The notes below the pieces were generated by a model, which saw only the letters and a list, made by a program, of their open reading frames with translations, was not told the origin of the DNA and did no database searches. DNA of 64,000 bases from CAYMTR01 sp964393405 (GTDB taxonomy: Bacteria; Bacteroidota; Bacteroidia; Bacteroidales; Prolixibacteraceae): the NCBI GenBank assembly GCA_964393405.1, contig CAYMTR010000003.1, positions 62,001-126,000 of the forward strand, given 5' to 3'. The first letter of the stretch is position 1, and each line of letters begins with the position of its first letter. Of this stretch, positions 7,879 to 16,535 are shown one piece after another. A program made the position numbers and the translations under genes.

Positions 7879-8037
7879 ATGGTGCCGCAATTTCCAATGG
7901 CTGGTAATTCGCAATTTCATAAATCAGTTGTATTGAATGCTTTGCAGTATTTAACGTGTAATTGGTTTTCATTTTAGATGCAGAGCAATACTTCATTGGT
8001 ATTTGGGTTAGTAAATATTTTTCTAAAGCGGCACCAT
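7879..8037. repeat. Imperfect long inverted repeat in the 316-bp gap before argG
   Basis: ATGGTGCCGC (7879-7888) is the exact complement of 8028-8037. Inside, further short segments recur in mirrored order on the two sides: CCAATG, GTATTG and GCTTTGC/GCAGAGC. The element is about 160 bp and ends in ATTTTTATA on the plus strand. No plausible protein is encoded. It could be a decayed MITE/REP-like insertion or a structured RNA within the arg transcript. The rest of the gap (8038-8187) is AT-rich and holds the putative argG promoter. Confidence 0.45.
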
Positions 8038-8109
8038 TTTTATATGATTTTTCAATTAACAAAAAACCTAAAAGCATAGTTAAAATTATCTGGAGTGATC
8101 ATGTTTGTT

Positions 8110-8117
8110 TATATTTG
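8110..8117 (+). promoter_or_regulatory. Candidate -7 element for argG
   Basis: TATATTTG fits TAnnTTTG and lies 70 bases before the argG start. The upstream -33 region is poor. It suggests an internal promoter separating argG onward from argR. Confidence 0.3.
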
Positions 8118-8187
8118 GATTTGTTAATCGTACTCTTATAGATTACTTCGATATTAATGTTCTATTTAGTTATATTTAATAATTGAC

Positions 8188-9390
8188 ATGGAAAACAATA
8201 AAGTTGTTTTAGCCTTTAGTGGCGGGTTGGATACTTCATTTTGTGCAATGTATCTTGCTAAAGAAAAGGGATTGGAAGTCTATACCGCAATAGCTAATAC
8301 CGGCGGATTCTCAGAAAAAGATTTAGAATTAATTGAAGAAAAAGCATACAAGCTGGGTGCCAAAAAGCATGTGGCGATTGATGTGACAGACAAATATTAT
8401 AATCAGAGCATTCGATATATGATATTTGGAAATGTTTTAAGGAATAATACATATCCAATATCAGTAAGCTCTGAAAGAATATTTCAGGCTATTGCTATTA
8501 TTCAGTATGCAAAAGAGATTGGAGCAGCATATGTTGCTCATGGAAGTACAGGTGCTGGAAACGATCAGGTTAGGTTTGACTTGACATTCGAAGTATTGGC
8601 TCCAGAAATTAAAATTCTAACACCAACCCGTGACCTTGAATTAACAAGAGAATATGAAATCAATTATTTGAAGACTCATGGTATTGAAGCCGATTTCAAA
8701 AAAATGGAATATTCAATAAATGCAGGTCTTTGGGGAACAAGCATTGGGGGGAAAGAAACTCTTAAATCTGAAAAAACTTTGCCCGAGAATGCTTATCCAA
8801 GTCAGCTTGTAGAACAGGTTGAAAGGGAAATTTCAATAAGCTTTGAGAAGGGCGAAGTGAGAAAAGTAAACGGAGAAAAATATGCAAATCCGGTCGACGC
8901 AATTAAAAAAATCAACGAAATAGCATCTCAATATGCTATTGGAAGAGATATGCATATTGGAGATACAATTATAGGTATAAAAGGAAGGGTAGGTTTCGAA
9001 GCAGCTGCTCCAATGATTATAATAAAAGCTCACCAGATGCTTGAGAAACATACGTTGACCAAATGGCAGCAATATTGGAAAGAACAGCTGGGTAACTGGT
9101 ACGGGATGTTTTTACATGAAGCATTATACCTTGAGCCTGTTATGAGAGATATAGAGAAGTTTCTCGAGAATTCTCAGCAAAATGTTAATGGTGCTGTAAT
9201 TGTAAAATTGAGACCTTACAATTTTCAACTTGTAGGAGTTGATTCACCAAATGATTTAATGAAGTCAGATTTTGGTGAATACGGAGAAATAAATAAAGCG
9301 TGGACAGCTGATGATGTAAAAGGATTTACTAAAATCTTAGGAACTCAGCTTAAAATATATAACGCAGTTAATAAGAACTTTGAAAGTTAA
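8188..9390 (+). CDS. argG: Argininosuccinate synthase
   Basis: 400 residues, normal length. It joins citrulline and aspartate with ATP to form argininosuccinate in the cytoplasm. The nucleotide-binding P-loop AFSGGLDTSFC is at 9-19, and GSTGAGNDQVRFD, the citrulline/aspartate-binding segment, is near residue 118. It overlaps the region just upstream of argC by spacing (argC ATG is 4 bases after the stop), so argG and argC are co-translated. argH is not in the window. Confidence 0.97.
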   Translation: MENNKVVLAFSGGLDTSFCAMYLAKEKGLEVYTAIANTGGFSEKDLELIEEKAYKLGAKKHVAIDVTDKYYNQSIRYMIFGNVLRNNTYPISVSSERIFQAIAIIQYAKEIGAAYVAHGSTGAGNDQVRFDLTFEVLAPEIKILTPTRDLELTREYEINYLKTHGIEADFKKMEYSINAGLWGTSIGGKETLKSEKTLPENAYPSQLVEQVEREISISFEKGEVRKVNGEKYANPVDAIKKINEIASQYAIGRDMHIGDTIIGIKGRVGFEAAAPMIIIKAHQMLEKHTLTKWQQYWKEQLGNWYGMFLHEALYLEPVMRDIEKFLENSQQNVNGAVIVKLRPYNFQLVGVDSPNDLMKSDFGEYGEINKAWTADDVKGFTKILGTQLKIYNAVNKNFES

Positions 9391-9394
9391 TCAG

Positions 9395-10363
9395 ATGATA
9401 AAGGTTGGAATTATAGGCGGTGCAGGATATACAGCAGGTGAGCTTTTGAGAATTTTAATAAATCATCCCGAAGCTGAAGTTGCATTTGTTCATAGCACAA
9501 GTAATTCAGGAAATAAGATCACTGATGTTCACAAAGATCTTCTGGGAGAAACTGACCTTGTTTTCAAAAGTAAATATGAATTTGACGGACTTGACTTAAT
9601 CTTCTTGTGTTCAGGACACGGCAAGTCAATTGAGTTTCTTAAAAACTATACCTTGCCGAAAAGCCTTCGTGTGATTGACTTAAGCCACGATTATAGGTTG
9701 AAGCGCGAAGGAAACAAATTTGTATATGGTCTTCCCGAATTAAACAGAGATCTGATTGCTAATTCGAAATATATTGCCAATCCCGGTTGTTTTGCTACAG
9801 GAATAGAATTAGCTATACTCCCTTTGGCAGCAATGGGTTTAATTAAGGGAGAAATCCACGTTTCAGCTATGACAGGATCAACTGGCGCTGGACAAAAACC
9901 TACTGAGACTTCTCATTTCAGCTGGAGGAATAATAATATTTCTGCTTACAAGATTTTTACCCATCAGCACAATGATGAGATAATCCAAAGTTTAAAACAA
10001 CTTCAGCCCGATTATAATATTAACCTTAATTTTATACCTTTGAGAGGCAATTTTAGCAGAGGAATACTAACGACAGCTTACACAGAATTTGAAGGAACCC
10101 TTGATGATGCATATAGGATTTTTAGAAATTATTATAACTCTCATTGTTTCACTCATGTTGTTGATTATAATCCTGATTTAAAATTGATTGTGAATACCAA
10201 CAAGTGTATTTTATACCTTGAGAAACATGAGAATAAGTTAGTGGTGATAAGTATTATTGATAATCTCTTAAAAGGTGCTTCAGGGCAAGCTGTTCAAAAT
10301 ATGAACCTGATGTTCGGCATTGATGAAAAATCAGGACTCAACTTAAAACCAATAGCATTCTAA
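9395..10363 (+). CDS. argC: N-acetyl- (or N-succinyl-) gamma-glutamyl-phosphate reductase
   Basis: 322 residues. It carries out NADPH-dependent reduction of the acylglutamyl phosphate to the semialdehyde. The dinucleotide motif GIIGGAGYTAGELLR is at 5-19 and the catalytic Cys132 in NPGCFATG. The ATG at 9395 is preferred over an in-frame TTG at 9380 because the protein then begins with the family-typical MIKVGIIGGAG. In this cluster the acyl group is probably succinyl (see argF'). The kinase argB is not present here. Confidence 0.95.
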   Translation: MIKVGIIGGAGYTAGELLRILINHPEAEVAFVHSTSNSGNKITDVHKDLLGETDLVFKSKYEFDGLDLIFLCSGHGKSIEFLKNYTLPKSLRVIDLSHDYRLKREGNKFVYGLPELNRDLIANSKYIANPGCFATGIELAILPLAAMGLIKGEIHVSAMTGSTGAGQKPTETSHFSWRNNNISAYKIFTHQHNDEIIQSLKQLQPDYNINLNFIPLRGNFSRGILTTAYTEFEGTLDDAYRIFRNYYNSHCFTHVVDYNPDLKLIVNTNKCILYLEKHENKLVVISIIDNLLKGASGQAVQNMNLMFGIDEKSGLNLKPIAF

Positions 10364-10387
10364 CTAATCCAACACACAAAAATAGAT

Positions 10388-11521
10388 ATGGAACTATTTA
10401 ATGTTTATCCATTATTTAATATCGACCTTGTCAAAGGTGAAGGAGTTTACGTGATTGACAGAAATGGTCAAAGATACTTAGATCTTTACGGAGGTCATGC
10501 CGTTATTTCAATAGGACATTCTCACCCTCACTATGTGGCGGCGATTTCTGCACAACTTGAAAAGCTTGGATTTTACTCAAATTCTGTTTTCAATCCTTTG
10601 CAAAAAGAGCTAGCAAAGAAATTAGGGGAATTATCTGGATTTGATAATTACAGTCTGTTCTTATGTAACAGCGGTGCAGAGGCTAACGAAAATGCATTAA
10701 AACTAGCTTCTTTTCATACAGGTAAATCAAAAGTTATTGCCTTCAAGAAGGCTTTTCATGGTAGAACATCTGGAGCTGTTGGTATTACTGATAATTCAAA
10801 GATAATTGCACCTATTAACGTCAAGAAAGATGTCGTTTTCCTAGAATTAAACGATTTGCAATCTGTAGAGGATCAACTGAAAGGAGGAGACGTTGCTGCC
10901 GTAATTATTGAAGGTATTCAGGGAATAGGCGGAATAAGAGTTCCTGAGAATAGTTTTCTGAGAGGATTACAGGATTTATGTTCAGAGTATAACTCTGTTT
11001 TTATTATCGATGAAATTCAGTCTGGATATGGAAGAAGCGGTCGTTTCTTTGCTTTTCAACATGCAGATGTTTTCCCTGATATTATTACTGTAGCTAAAGG
11101 AATGGGAAATGGATTCCCGGTTGGGGGAGTGCTCATAAGTCCAAAATTCAAGGCTGAAAATGGAATGCTAGGTACTACCTTTGGTGGCAATTACTTAGCG
11201 TGTGCTGCAAGTATAGCCGTGCTGGATGTATTAAAATCACAAAGATTAATATCAAATGCAGAAGAAATTGGAAATTACCTGATTTCTGAACTTAAAAAGA
11301 TTCCTCAGATTAAAGAAGTAAGAGGAAGAGGATTGATGATTGGAATTGAGTTTGAAAATGAAATATCTGAGTTGAGGAAAAAACTTTTATTTGAAAAGAA
11401 AATATTTACCGGAGTTTCAGGAACTAATACCATTAGAATATTGCCGCCTCTTAATCTAAGAAAGGAGAATGCGTCATTATTCATTGAAAAACTTAAGGAA
11501 TCGATAACAGAACTATCATAA
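10388..11521 (+). CDS. argD: Acylornithine aminotransferase
   Basis: 377 residues, a class III PLP aminotransferase that converts the acylglutamate semialdehyde to acylornithine. Visible are NSGAEANENALKLA (94-107, phosphate binding), IIDEIQSGYGRSG (207-219) and the PLP lysine Lys237 in VAKGMGNGFPVGG. It lies 24 bases after argC and 12 before proC. It may use N-succinyl rather than N-acetyl substrates if the pathway follows the SOTCase-type enzyme downstream. Confidence 0.94.
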   Translation: MELFNVYPLFNIDLVKGEGVYVIDRNGQRYLDLYGGHAVISIGHSHPHYVAAISAQLEKLGFYSNSVFNPLQKELAKKLGELSGFDNYSLFLCNSGAEANENALKLASFHTGKSKVIAFKKAFHGRTSGAVGITDNSKIIAPINVKKDVVFLELNDLQSVEDQLKGGDVAAVIIEGIQGIGGIRVPENSFLRGLQDLCSEYNSVFIIDEIQSGYGRSGRFFAFQHADVFPDIITVAKGMGNGFPVGGVLISPKFKAENGMLGTTFGGNYLACAASIAVLDVLKSQRLISNAEEIGNYLISELKKIPQIKEVRGRGLMIGIEFENEISELRKKLLFEKKIFTGVSGTNTIRILPPLNLRKENASLFIEKLKESITELS

Positions 11522-11533
11522 AACTAGTTGAAA

Positions 11534-12337
11534 ATGGAATTTAATAAAATAGCGATTGTTGGAGCCGGTAATCTTGGCTTTTCAATAGTTAAAGGCTTAA
11601 TCGCTTCAAAGCTTTATAATAAAGAAAATCTTATTCTTACTGAAAAGAATCCTAAAAGATTGAATTCTCTTGTTGAAGAAGGTTTTAATGCTACGGAAAA
11701 CAATGTTGAAGCTGTCAAACAATCTGATTTGATTATGCTTGTTGTTAAACCCTGGCAGATTGAAGAGGTTTTGCTGGATATTAAATCATCCATTGACGAA
11801 AAGAGACATGTTCTTGTATCTTGTGTTACAGGGATTCAATCAAGCCATATTTATAACATCCTTGACTGTAAACCAACTTTATTCAGAGTAATGCCAAACA
11901 CGGGTGTTGCAATACAAGAGTCTATGTCGTGTATCGCATCATTCAATGAAACTAATGAACAAAAGGAAGCTATAAAAAAGATCTTCAGTCAGCTTGGTGA
12001 AGTGCTTTTTATCTCGGAGGAATTAATGCCTGCTGCAACAGCTTTAGCTGGATGCGGAATTGCATTTGCACTACGATTTATTAGAGCTTCAATTCAAGCC
12101 GGAGTCGAAATCGGCTTTAGTGCAGAAGATGCAAAAATCCTGGCTTCTCAAATAACTAAAGGTGCTGCTGAATTAATTTTAAAGAATAATTCACATCCGG
12201 AAGCCGAAATTGATAAAGTGACTACTCCAAAGGGAATTACTATTACCGGATTGAACGAAATGGAGCATTCGGGATTTAGTTCGTCAATAATTAAAGGAAT
12301 TATGGCTTCATACAATAAGATTGAAAGGAAGGAATAA
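11534..12337 (+). CDS. proC: Pyrroline-5-carboxylate reductase
   Basis: 267 residues. It catalyses the last step of proline synthesis, reducing pyrroline-5-carboxylate with NAD(P)H. The Rossmann motif IAIVGAGNLGFSI begins at residue 6. The C-terminal dimer domain carries the P5CR signature region (VTTPKGITITGLNEME). The ATG at 11534 gives the usual start; a TTG six bases earlier is possible. It is placed inside the arginine cluster, 12 bases after argD and 178 bases before proB. Confidence 0.95.
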   Translation: MEFNKIAIVGAGNLGFSIVKGLIASKLYNKENLILTEKNPKRLNSLVEEGFNATENNVEAVKQSDLIMLVVKPWQIEEVLLDIKSSIDEKRHVLVSCVTGIQSSHIYNILDCKPTLFRVMPNTGVAIQESMSCIASFNETNEQKEAIKKIFSQLGEVLFISEELMPAATALAGCGIAFALRFIRASIQAGVEIGFSAEDAKILASQITKGAAELILKNNSHPEAEIDKVTTPKGITITGLNEMEHSGFSSSIIKGIMASYNKIERKE

Positions 12338-12482
12338 TCTTTAATTTGTATTTTTAACGACTTCTGAAAGCTTATTTAATAAGGTCTCAGCTCTTTTCTT
12401 TTACCAAGAGTTCAATTTCTATTATTTATCTTGAAATTATTAGATTCAAGTGTTTATTTTTTTTGTTCTTTGAATAAAAATA

Positions 12483-12496
12483 ATGACATTTGTCAT
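12483..12496. promoter_or_regulatory. 14-bp palindrome upstream of proB
   Basis: ATGACATTTGTCAT is a near-perfect palindrome (ATGACA-TT-TGTCAT) 19 bases before the proB start, in a 178-base gap after proC. It could be an operator; no regulator can be assigned. Confidence 0.25.
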
Positions 12497-12515
12497 GTTT
12501 TCATTATCATCATGA

Positions 12516-13604
12516 ATGAACAATATGAAATTTAAGAGGGTTGCAATTAAAATTGGTAGTAACGTTCTGGCTACTAAAGATGGTTCACTTGATGTTGAAA
12601 GAGTGGCACATATAGTAGAACAGGTTTCTATTTTGCTTAAAAAGAAAGTGGAAGTAATTCTGATTTCTTCAGGTGCTGTTGCTTCAGGTAGGGCTATGTT
12701 TCCTGTAGAAAACAAAATTGATACTGTTTCTGCGCGTCAATTATGGTCAGCAATAGGTCAGGTTAAGTTGATGAACACTTATTCTGGTTTGTTTGGTGAA
12801 TGTGGCTTACATTGTGCTCAGGTTCTTACTACTAAAGAAAACTTCAGCGACAGGCGCCATTATCTCAATATGAAAAATTGTATTTCAACCTTATTGGAAA
12901 ATGGAGTTGTACCAATTGTAAACGAAAATGATACTATATCTGTTTCTGAATTGATGTTTACTGATAATGATGAATTGTCAGGATTGATTTCTTCAATGAT
13001 GAATTGTGAAGCTTTATTAATTCTTTCAAATGTTGATGGTATATATAACGGAAAACCGGGTGATGAAGGAGTGTCAGTAATACCTGAGATTTCTTCAAGC
13101 GACCATTCAATGGCTGAATTTATTTCGCAACAGAAATCAGGTTTAGGCAGAGGTGGGATGCATACTAAATTCAGTGTTGCAAGAAAGATTGCCGCTGAAG
13201 GAATACCAGTTTATATCGCAAATGGGAAAAGGGAAAATATAATTGTTGACATTTTAAAAGGAGAAAATATCGTTTATACTCTCTTCAAGCAAAATGGTAA
13301 AAAATTGAAAAGCAACAAAAAGTGGCTTGCTCACTCTACTAGTTTTGCCAAAGGGAAAGTGTTTGTAAACGAGGGAGCTAAAGCTGCTTTGTCGAATGTT
13401 GGCGCCAATAGTTTGTTGTTGATAGGAGTAGTTGACATAGAAGGATTTTTCAAACAAGGTGATATTATAAGTATTATTGATGGCGAAGGAAATGTTTTGG
13501 GTCTTGGAAAATCTCAGTATGACTCCGATGATGCTATTAATTTGATTGGGAAAAAAGCTGCAAAACCCCTTATTTATTACGATTACATGTATCTTTATGA
13601 CTAA
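12516..13604 (+). CDS. proB: Glutamate 5-kinase
   Basis: 362 residues. It phosphorylates glutamate at the gamma carboxyl, the first step of proline synthesis. The amino-acid kinase domain starts with FKRVAIKIGSNVLA, followed by ISSGAVASG and NENDTIS. A C-terminal PUA domain spans about residues 275-355 (KGKVFVNEGAKAAL...), as in the longer ProB enzymes. ATGs at 12516 and 12525 are both possible; the second gives the more typical N-terminus. proA follows after 53 bases. Confidence 0.95.
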   Translation: MNNMKFKRVAIKIGSNVLATKDGSLDVERVAHIVEQVSILLKKKVEVILISSGAVASGRAMFPVENKIDTVSARQLWSAIGQVKLMNTYSGLFGECGLHCAQVLTTKENFSDRRHYLNMKNCISTLLENGVVPIVNENDTISVSELMFTDNDELSGLISSMMNCEALLILSNVDGIYNGKPGDEGVSVIPEISSSDHSMAEFISQQKSGLGRGGMHTKFSVARKIAAEGIPVYIANGKRENIIVDILKGENIVYTLFKQNGKKLKSNKKWLAHSTSFAKGKVFVNEGAKAALSNVGANSLLLIGVVDIEGFFKQGDIISIIDGEGNVLGLGKSQYDSDDAINLIGKKAAKPLIYYDYMYLYD

Positions 13605-13657
13605 ATTTTTATTATAGTTTAAGAGCAATATTTGGATTTTAAAACTTACTAAACATT

Positions 13658-14905
13658 ATGGATTGTACTCAAATTTTTGAAAACGTACTGAAAGCAAGCC
13701 GTAAATTGAATTTACTGGATGGCGAGAAGATAAATGCTATTTTAAATGATTTAGCTGACGCTTCTGAAATTAGTTGTGACTTTATTCTTTCTGAGAATAA
13801 AAAGGATTCATCTCTTATGGATGTTGCTGATCCTAAGTATGACAGATTAAAATTAACTGAAGAAAGAATAAAAGGAATAGCTGAAGATATCAGAAATGTA
13901 GCTTCTTTGCCTTCTCCGCTTGGCAGAAAACTTTCAGAAACAATCCGTCCGAATGGATTAAAAATTACTAGGATATCAGTTCCTTTCGGAGTGATTGGTA
14001 TTATATACGAAGCCCGTCCTAATGTAACTTTTGATGTTTTCTCTCTTTGCTTAAAATCGGGAAATGCTTGTGTTCTGAAAGGTGGAAGTGATGCATTTAA
14101 TTCAAATACCGCAATAGTAAGCATAATTCATGATGTGCTAAAAAGATATGATGTTGATGTAAACATTTTAACTTTATTACCTTCTGGAAGGGAAGAAACT
14201 GCTCAATTGCTTAATGCACGAGGATATGTCGATTTGATTATTCCAAGGGGCAGTCAGAGCCTTATTGATTTTGTAAGAAAAAATGCTTCAATACCGGTGA
14301 TTGAGACTGGAGCAGGAATTTGTCATACTTATTTTGATGAATTTGGTGACAAGGTGAAGGGGCGTGATATTGTCAATAACGCCAAAACAAGAAGAGTGAG
14401 CGTGTGTAATGCCCTTGATTGTCTTTTAATTAATAGAAAGCGACTTGATGATCTTTACTTTATTACTGAGCTTTTGAAGAATTCAAATGTGGTAATTTAT
14501 GCCGACGAATATTCATATCCATTTTTAAAGGGCAAATACCCCTCTGATTTGTTGGAACATGCAACAGAAGAGTCGTTTGGTACCGAATTCTTATCTTATA
14601 AGATGGCAATCAAAACCGTAGATTCTTTTGAAGATGCAATAACCCAGATCAATAATTATGGTTCTAAACACAGTGAAGCTATTATTTCTGAAGACCTTGA
14701 AAACGTTAGAGCCTTCCTTAAAAGGGTTGATGCTTCTTCTGTTTATTCAAATACATCTACAGCATACACTGACGGTGCTCAATTTGGTTTAGGTGCCGAA
14801 ATCGGCATTTCAACGCAAAAATTACATGCCCGGGGGCCCATGGGTCTCGAAGAAATGACATCCTATAAATGGATAATTGAGGGTGATGGTCAAATAAGAC
14901 CTTAA
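13658..14905 (+). CDS. proA: Glutamate-5-semialdehyde dehydrogenase (gamma-glutamyl phosphate reductase)
   Basis: 415 residues, typical length. It reduces glutamyl phosphate from ProB with NADPH. The aldehyde dehydrogenase-type fold is recognisable by YEARPNVTFD (118-127), LKGGSDAFNSN (140-150) and the catalytic Cys250 in TRRVSVCNALD. The C-terminal GPMGLEEMTSYKW motif is characteristic. It completes proCBA within the arginine cluster; argF' follows after 55 bases. Confidence 0.97.
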   Translation: MDCTQIFENVLKASRKLNLLDGEKINAILNDLADASEISCDFILSENKKDSSLMDVADPKYDRLKLTEERIKGIAEDIRNVASLPSPLGRKLSETIRPNGLKITRISVPFGVIGIIYEARPNVTFDVFSLCLKSGNACVLKGGSDAFNSNTAIVSIIHDVLKRYDVDVNILTLLPSGREETAQLLNARGYVDLIIPRGSQSLIDFVRKNASIPVIETGAGICHTYFDEFGDKVKGRDIVNNAKTRRVSVCNALDCLLINRKRLDDLYFITELLKNSNVVIYADEYSYPFLKGKYPSDLLEHATEESFGTEFLSYKMAIKTVDSFEDAITQINNYGSKHSEAIISEDLENVRAFLKRVDASSVYSNTSTAYTDGAQFGLGAEIGISTQKLHARGPMGLEEMTSYKWIIEGDGQIRP

Positions 14906-14960
14906 TAATATTTTAATATTCTCCAGAAGCAATTTTTTTAAATATTCAAATTGATTCATT

Positions 14961-15911
14961 ATGAAACATTTTACTTCAGTAAACGATTTGCCTTCCATTA
15001 AAGAAGCTTTGGATGAAGCATTTATTGTTAAAAAAAATCCTTATGATTTTCAACATCTTGGGAAAAACAAAACCATGATTTTAATGTTCTTTAACTCCAG
15101 TTTGAGAACCAGATTAAGCACTCAAAAGGCTGCTGAAAATATGGGAATGAAAGTGATGGTTCTTGATGTAAACCTTGGCGCATGGAAGCTTGAAACTGAA
15201 AGGGGTGTGATTATGGATGGAGATAAAGCAGAACATCTTCTTGAGGCAATACCTGTTATTGGTTCTTATGCAGACATAATTGGAGTTCGATCTTTCGCAC
15301 AGTTCAACAGTAGGGACGAGGACTATTCTGAAAATGTTCTTAGCCAGTTTGTTAAATATTCAGGAGTCCCAGTTGTAAGCATGGAAGCGGCAACAAGACA
15401 TCCTTTGCAAAGTTTTGCTGATCTTATTACCATGGTTGAGTATAAAAAGGTTGAAAAGCCAAAGGTCGTTTTGACATGGGCACCTCATCCAAGGGCTTTG
15501 CCTCAGGCTGTTCCTAACTCATTTGTTGAATGGATGAAAGCTGCCGATTATGATTTGGTAGTAACACATCCTGAAGGTTATGAACTTGCCTCTGAGTTTA
15601 TGGGCGATTTAAAGCCTGAATATGATCAAAATAAAGCTTTTAAAGGTGCAGATTTCATTTATGCAAAGAATTGGGCATCTTATTCCGATTACGGGAAAAT
15701 TCTATCAAAAGATATGAATTGGACAGTATCGGATAGGCAAATGGCTTTGACCAATGATGCTAAATTTATGCATTGCCTCCCTGTAAGGAGAAATATGATT
15801 GTTACCGATGATGTAATTGAAAGTAAAAATTCTATTGTGATTCCTGAGGCAGCAAACAGGGTTGTATCCGCACAAGCAGTTCTAAAAATGATACTTGAAG
15901 ATTTGAAATAA
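14961..15911 (+). CDS. argF': N-succinylornithine carbamoyltransferase (SOTCase-type)
   Basis: 316 residues. It transfers the carbamoyl group from carbamoyl phosphate to an acylated ornithine. Motifs are SSLRTRLST (46-54), the acylornithine-type WKLETERGVIMDGD loop (75-88), EAATRHPLQ and MHCLPVRR. From recall it is closely similar throughout to the Bacteroides fragilis SOTCase and unlike ordinary ArgF. The residue that sets acyl specificity in that family (Pro90 in B. fragilis, Glu in the acetylornithine enzyme of Xanthomonas) is Ala90 here, which fits succinyl use better than acetyl. Two ATTCA half-sites precede the start but no full ARG box. A bidirectional terminator follows. Confidence 0.9.
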   Translation: MKHFTSVNDLPSIKEALDEAFIVKKNPYDFQHLGKNKTMILMFFNSSLRTRLSTQKAAENMGMKVMVLDVNLGAWKLETERGVIMDGDKAEHLLEAIPVIGSYADIIGVRSFAQFNSRDEDYSENVLSQFVKYSGVPVVSMEAATRHPLQSFADLITMVEYKKVEKPKVVLTWAPHPRALPQAVPNSFVEWMKAADYDLVVTHPEGYELASEFMGDLKPEYDQNKAFKGADFIYAKNWASYSDYGKILSKDMNWTVSDRQMALTNDAKFMHCLPVRRNMIVTDDVIESKNSIVIPEAANRVVSAQAVLKMILEDLK

Positions 15912-15943
15912 AAAAATCCCGAAGTAAACCTTCGGGATTTTTT
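15911..15943. terminator. Bidirectional terminator between argF' and ilvN
   Basis: AAAATCCCGAAG (15913-15924) and CTTCGGGATTTT (15930-15941) form a 12-bp perfect stem with a 5-base loop, flanked by an A-tract and a T-tract. It ends both the plus-strand arginine cluster and the minus-strand ilv operon. Confidence 0.9.
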
Positions 15944-15960
15944 ATCAGTATAATATTGTT

Positions 15961-16506
15961 TTATGCATCAATAACCTGCAGCATTTCGTCTCTTTCTTTT
16001 AGAAATTCTGAAAGATGCTCTATCGGTGATCTTGTGATTGCAACCTTTCCTGACCGTACAAACTGTAAGACTTTAAACTCGTTTAATTCTGTGAAGAACT
16101 CCTGGGTTTCTTCTGAATGTCCGGTTTTCTCAATTACAGTATAGTCTTTGGTAATCTCCATTATCCTTGCATTGTGCTTTCTAACTAGCTTTTCAATCTT
16201 GTTGCTTACTGTCAATGCCTCCGTAGATACTTTGTAAAGCGCTACTTCTTGATAGATAATCTCGTCGTTAGTATGGTAATATGCCTTAAGTACTTCAACT
16301 TGTTTTTCAATCTGACCTACAATCTTTTTAACCTGCTCCTCGGTCGATTCTACAACAATTGTAAACTTACTGACACCCTTTATTGATGACTCAGAAACAG
16401 TCAAACTTTCAATGTTCACTTTCCTTCTTGTGAAAATTATTGTGATTCTATTGAGTAGTCCAATGTGGTTTTCTGAATATGCTGTTATGTTATATTCTTT
16501 TTTCAT
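15961..16506 (-). CDS. ilvN: Acetolactate synthase, small regulatory subunit
   Basis: 181 residues. It is the regulatory partner of IlvB, giving valine feedback. The N-terminal ACT domain has the IlvN/H signature ITAYSENHIGLLNRITIIFTRR (about 7-28), and a C-terminal ALS_ss domain follows. It begins 29 bases after ilvB and is last in ilvD-ilvB-ilvN, sharing the leader attenuator upstream of ilvD. Confidence 0.95.
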   Translation of the reverse strand: MKKEYNITAYSENHIGLLNRITIIFTRRKVNIESLTVSESSIKGVSKFTIVVESTEEQVKKIVGQIEKQVEVLKAYYHTNDEIIYQEVALYKVSTEALTVSNKIEKLVRKHNARIMEITKDYTVIEKTGHSEETQEFFTELNEFKVLQFVRSGKVAITRSPIEHLSEFLKERDEMLQVIDA

Positions 16507-16535
16507 CTCTAATTTATTTTAAAGGTTAATTGAGT

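Noticed and set aside
7712..8077. 121-codon minus-strand ORF across the arginine gap
   Set aside because: It overlaps the GNAT coding end and reads through the inverted-repeat element; no family resemblance.
13254..13628. Long minus-strand ORFs over proB, proA, ilvD and other genes
   Set aside because: They are in shadow frames of well-identified genes, with low-complexity or unrelated sequence.
14925..14960. ARG box before argF'
   Set aside because: Only separate ATTCA half-sites are present, without a TGAAT partner at the right distance.
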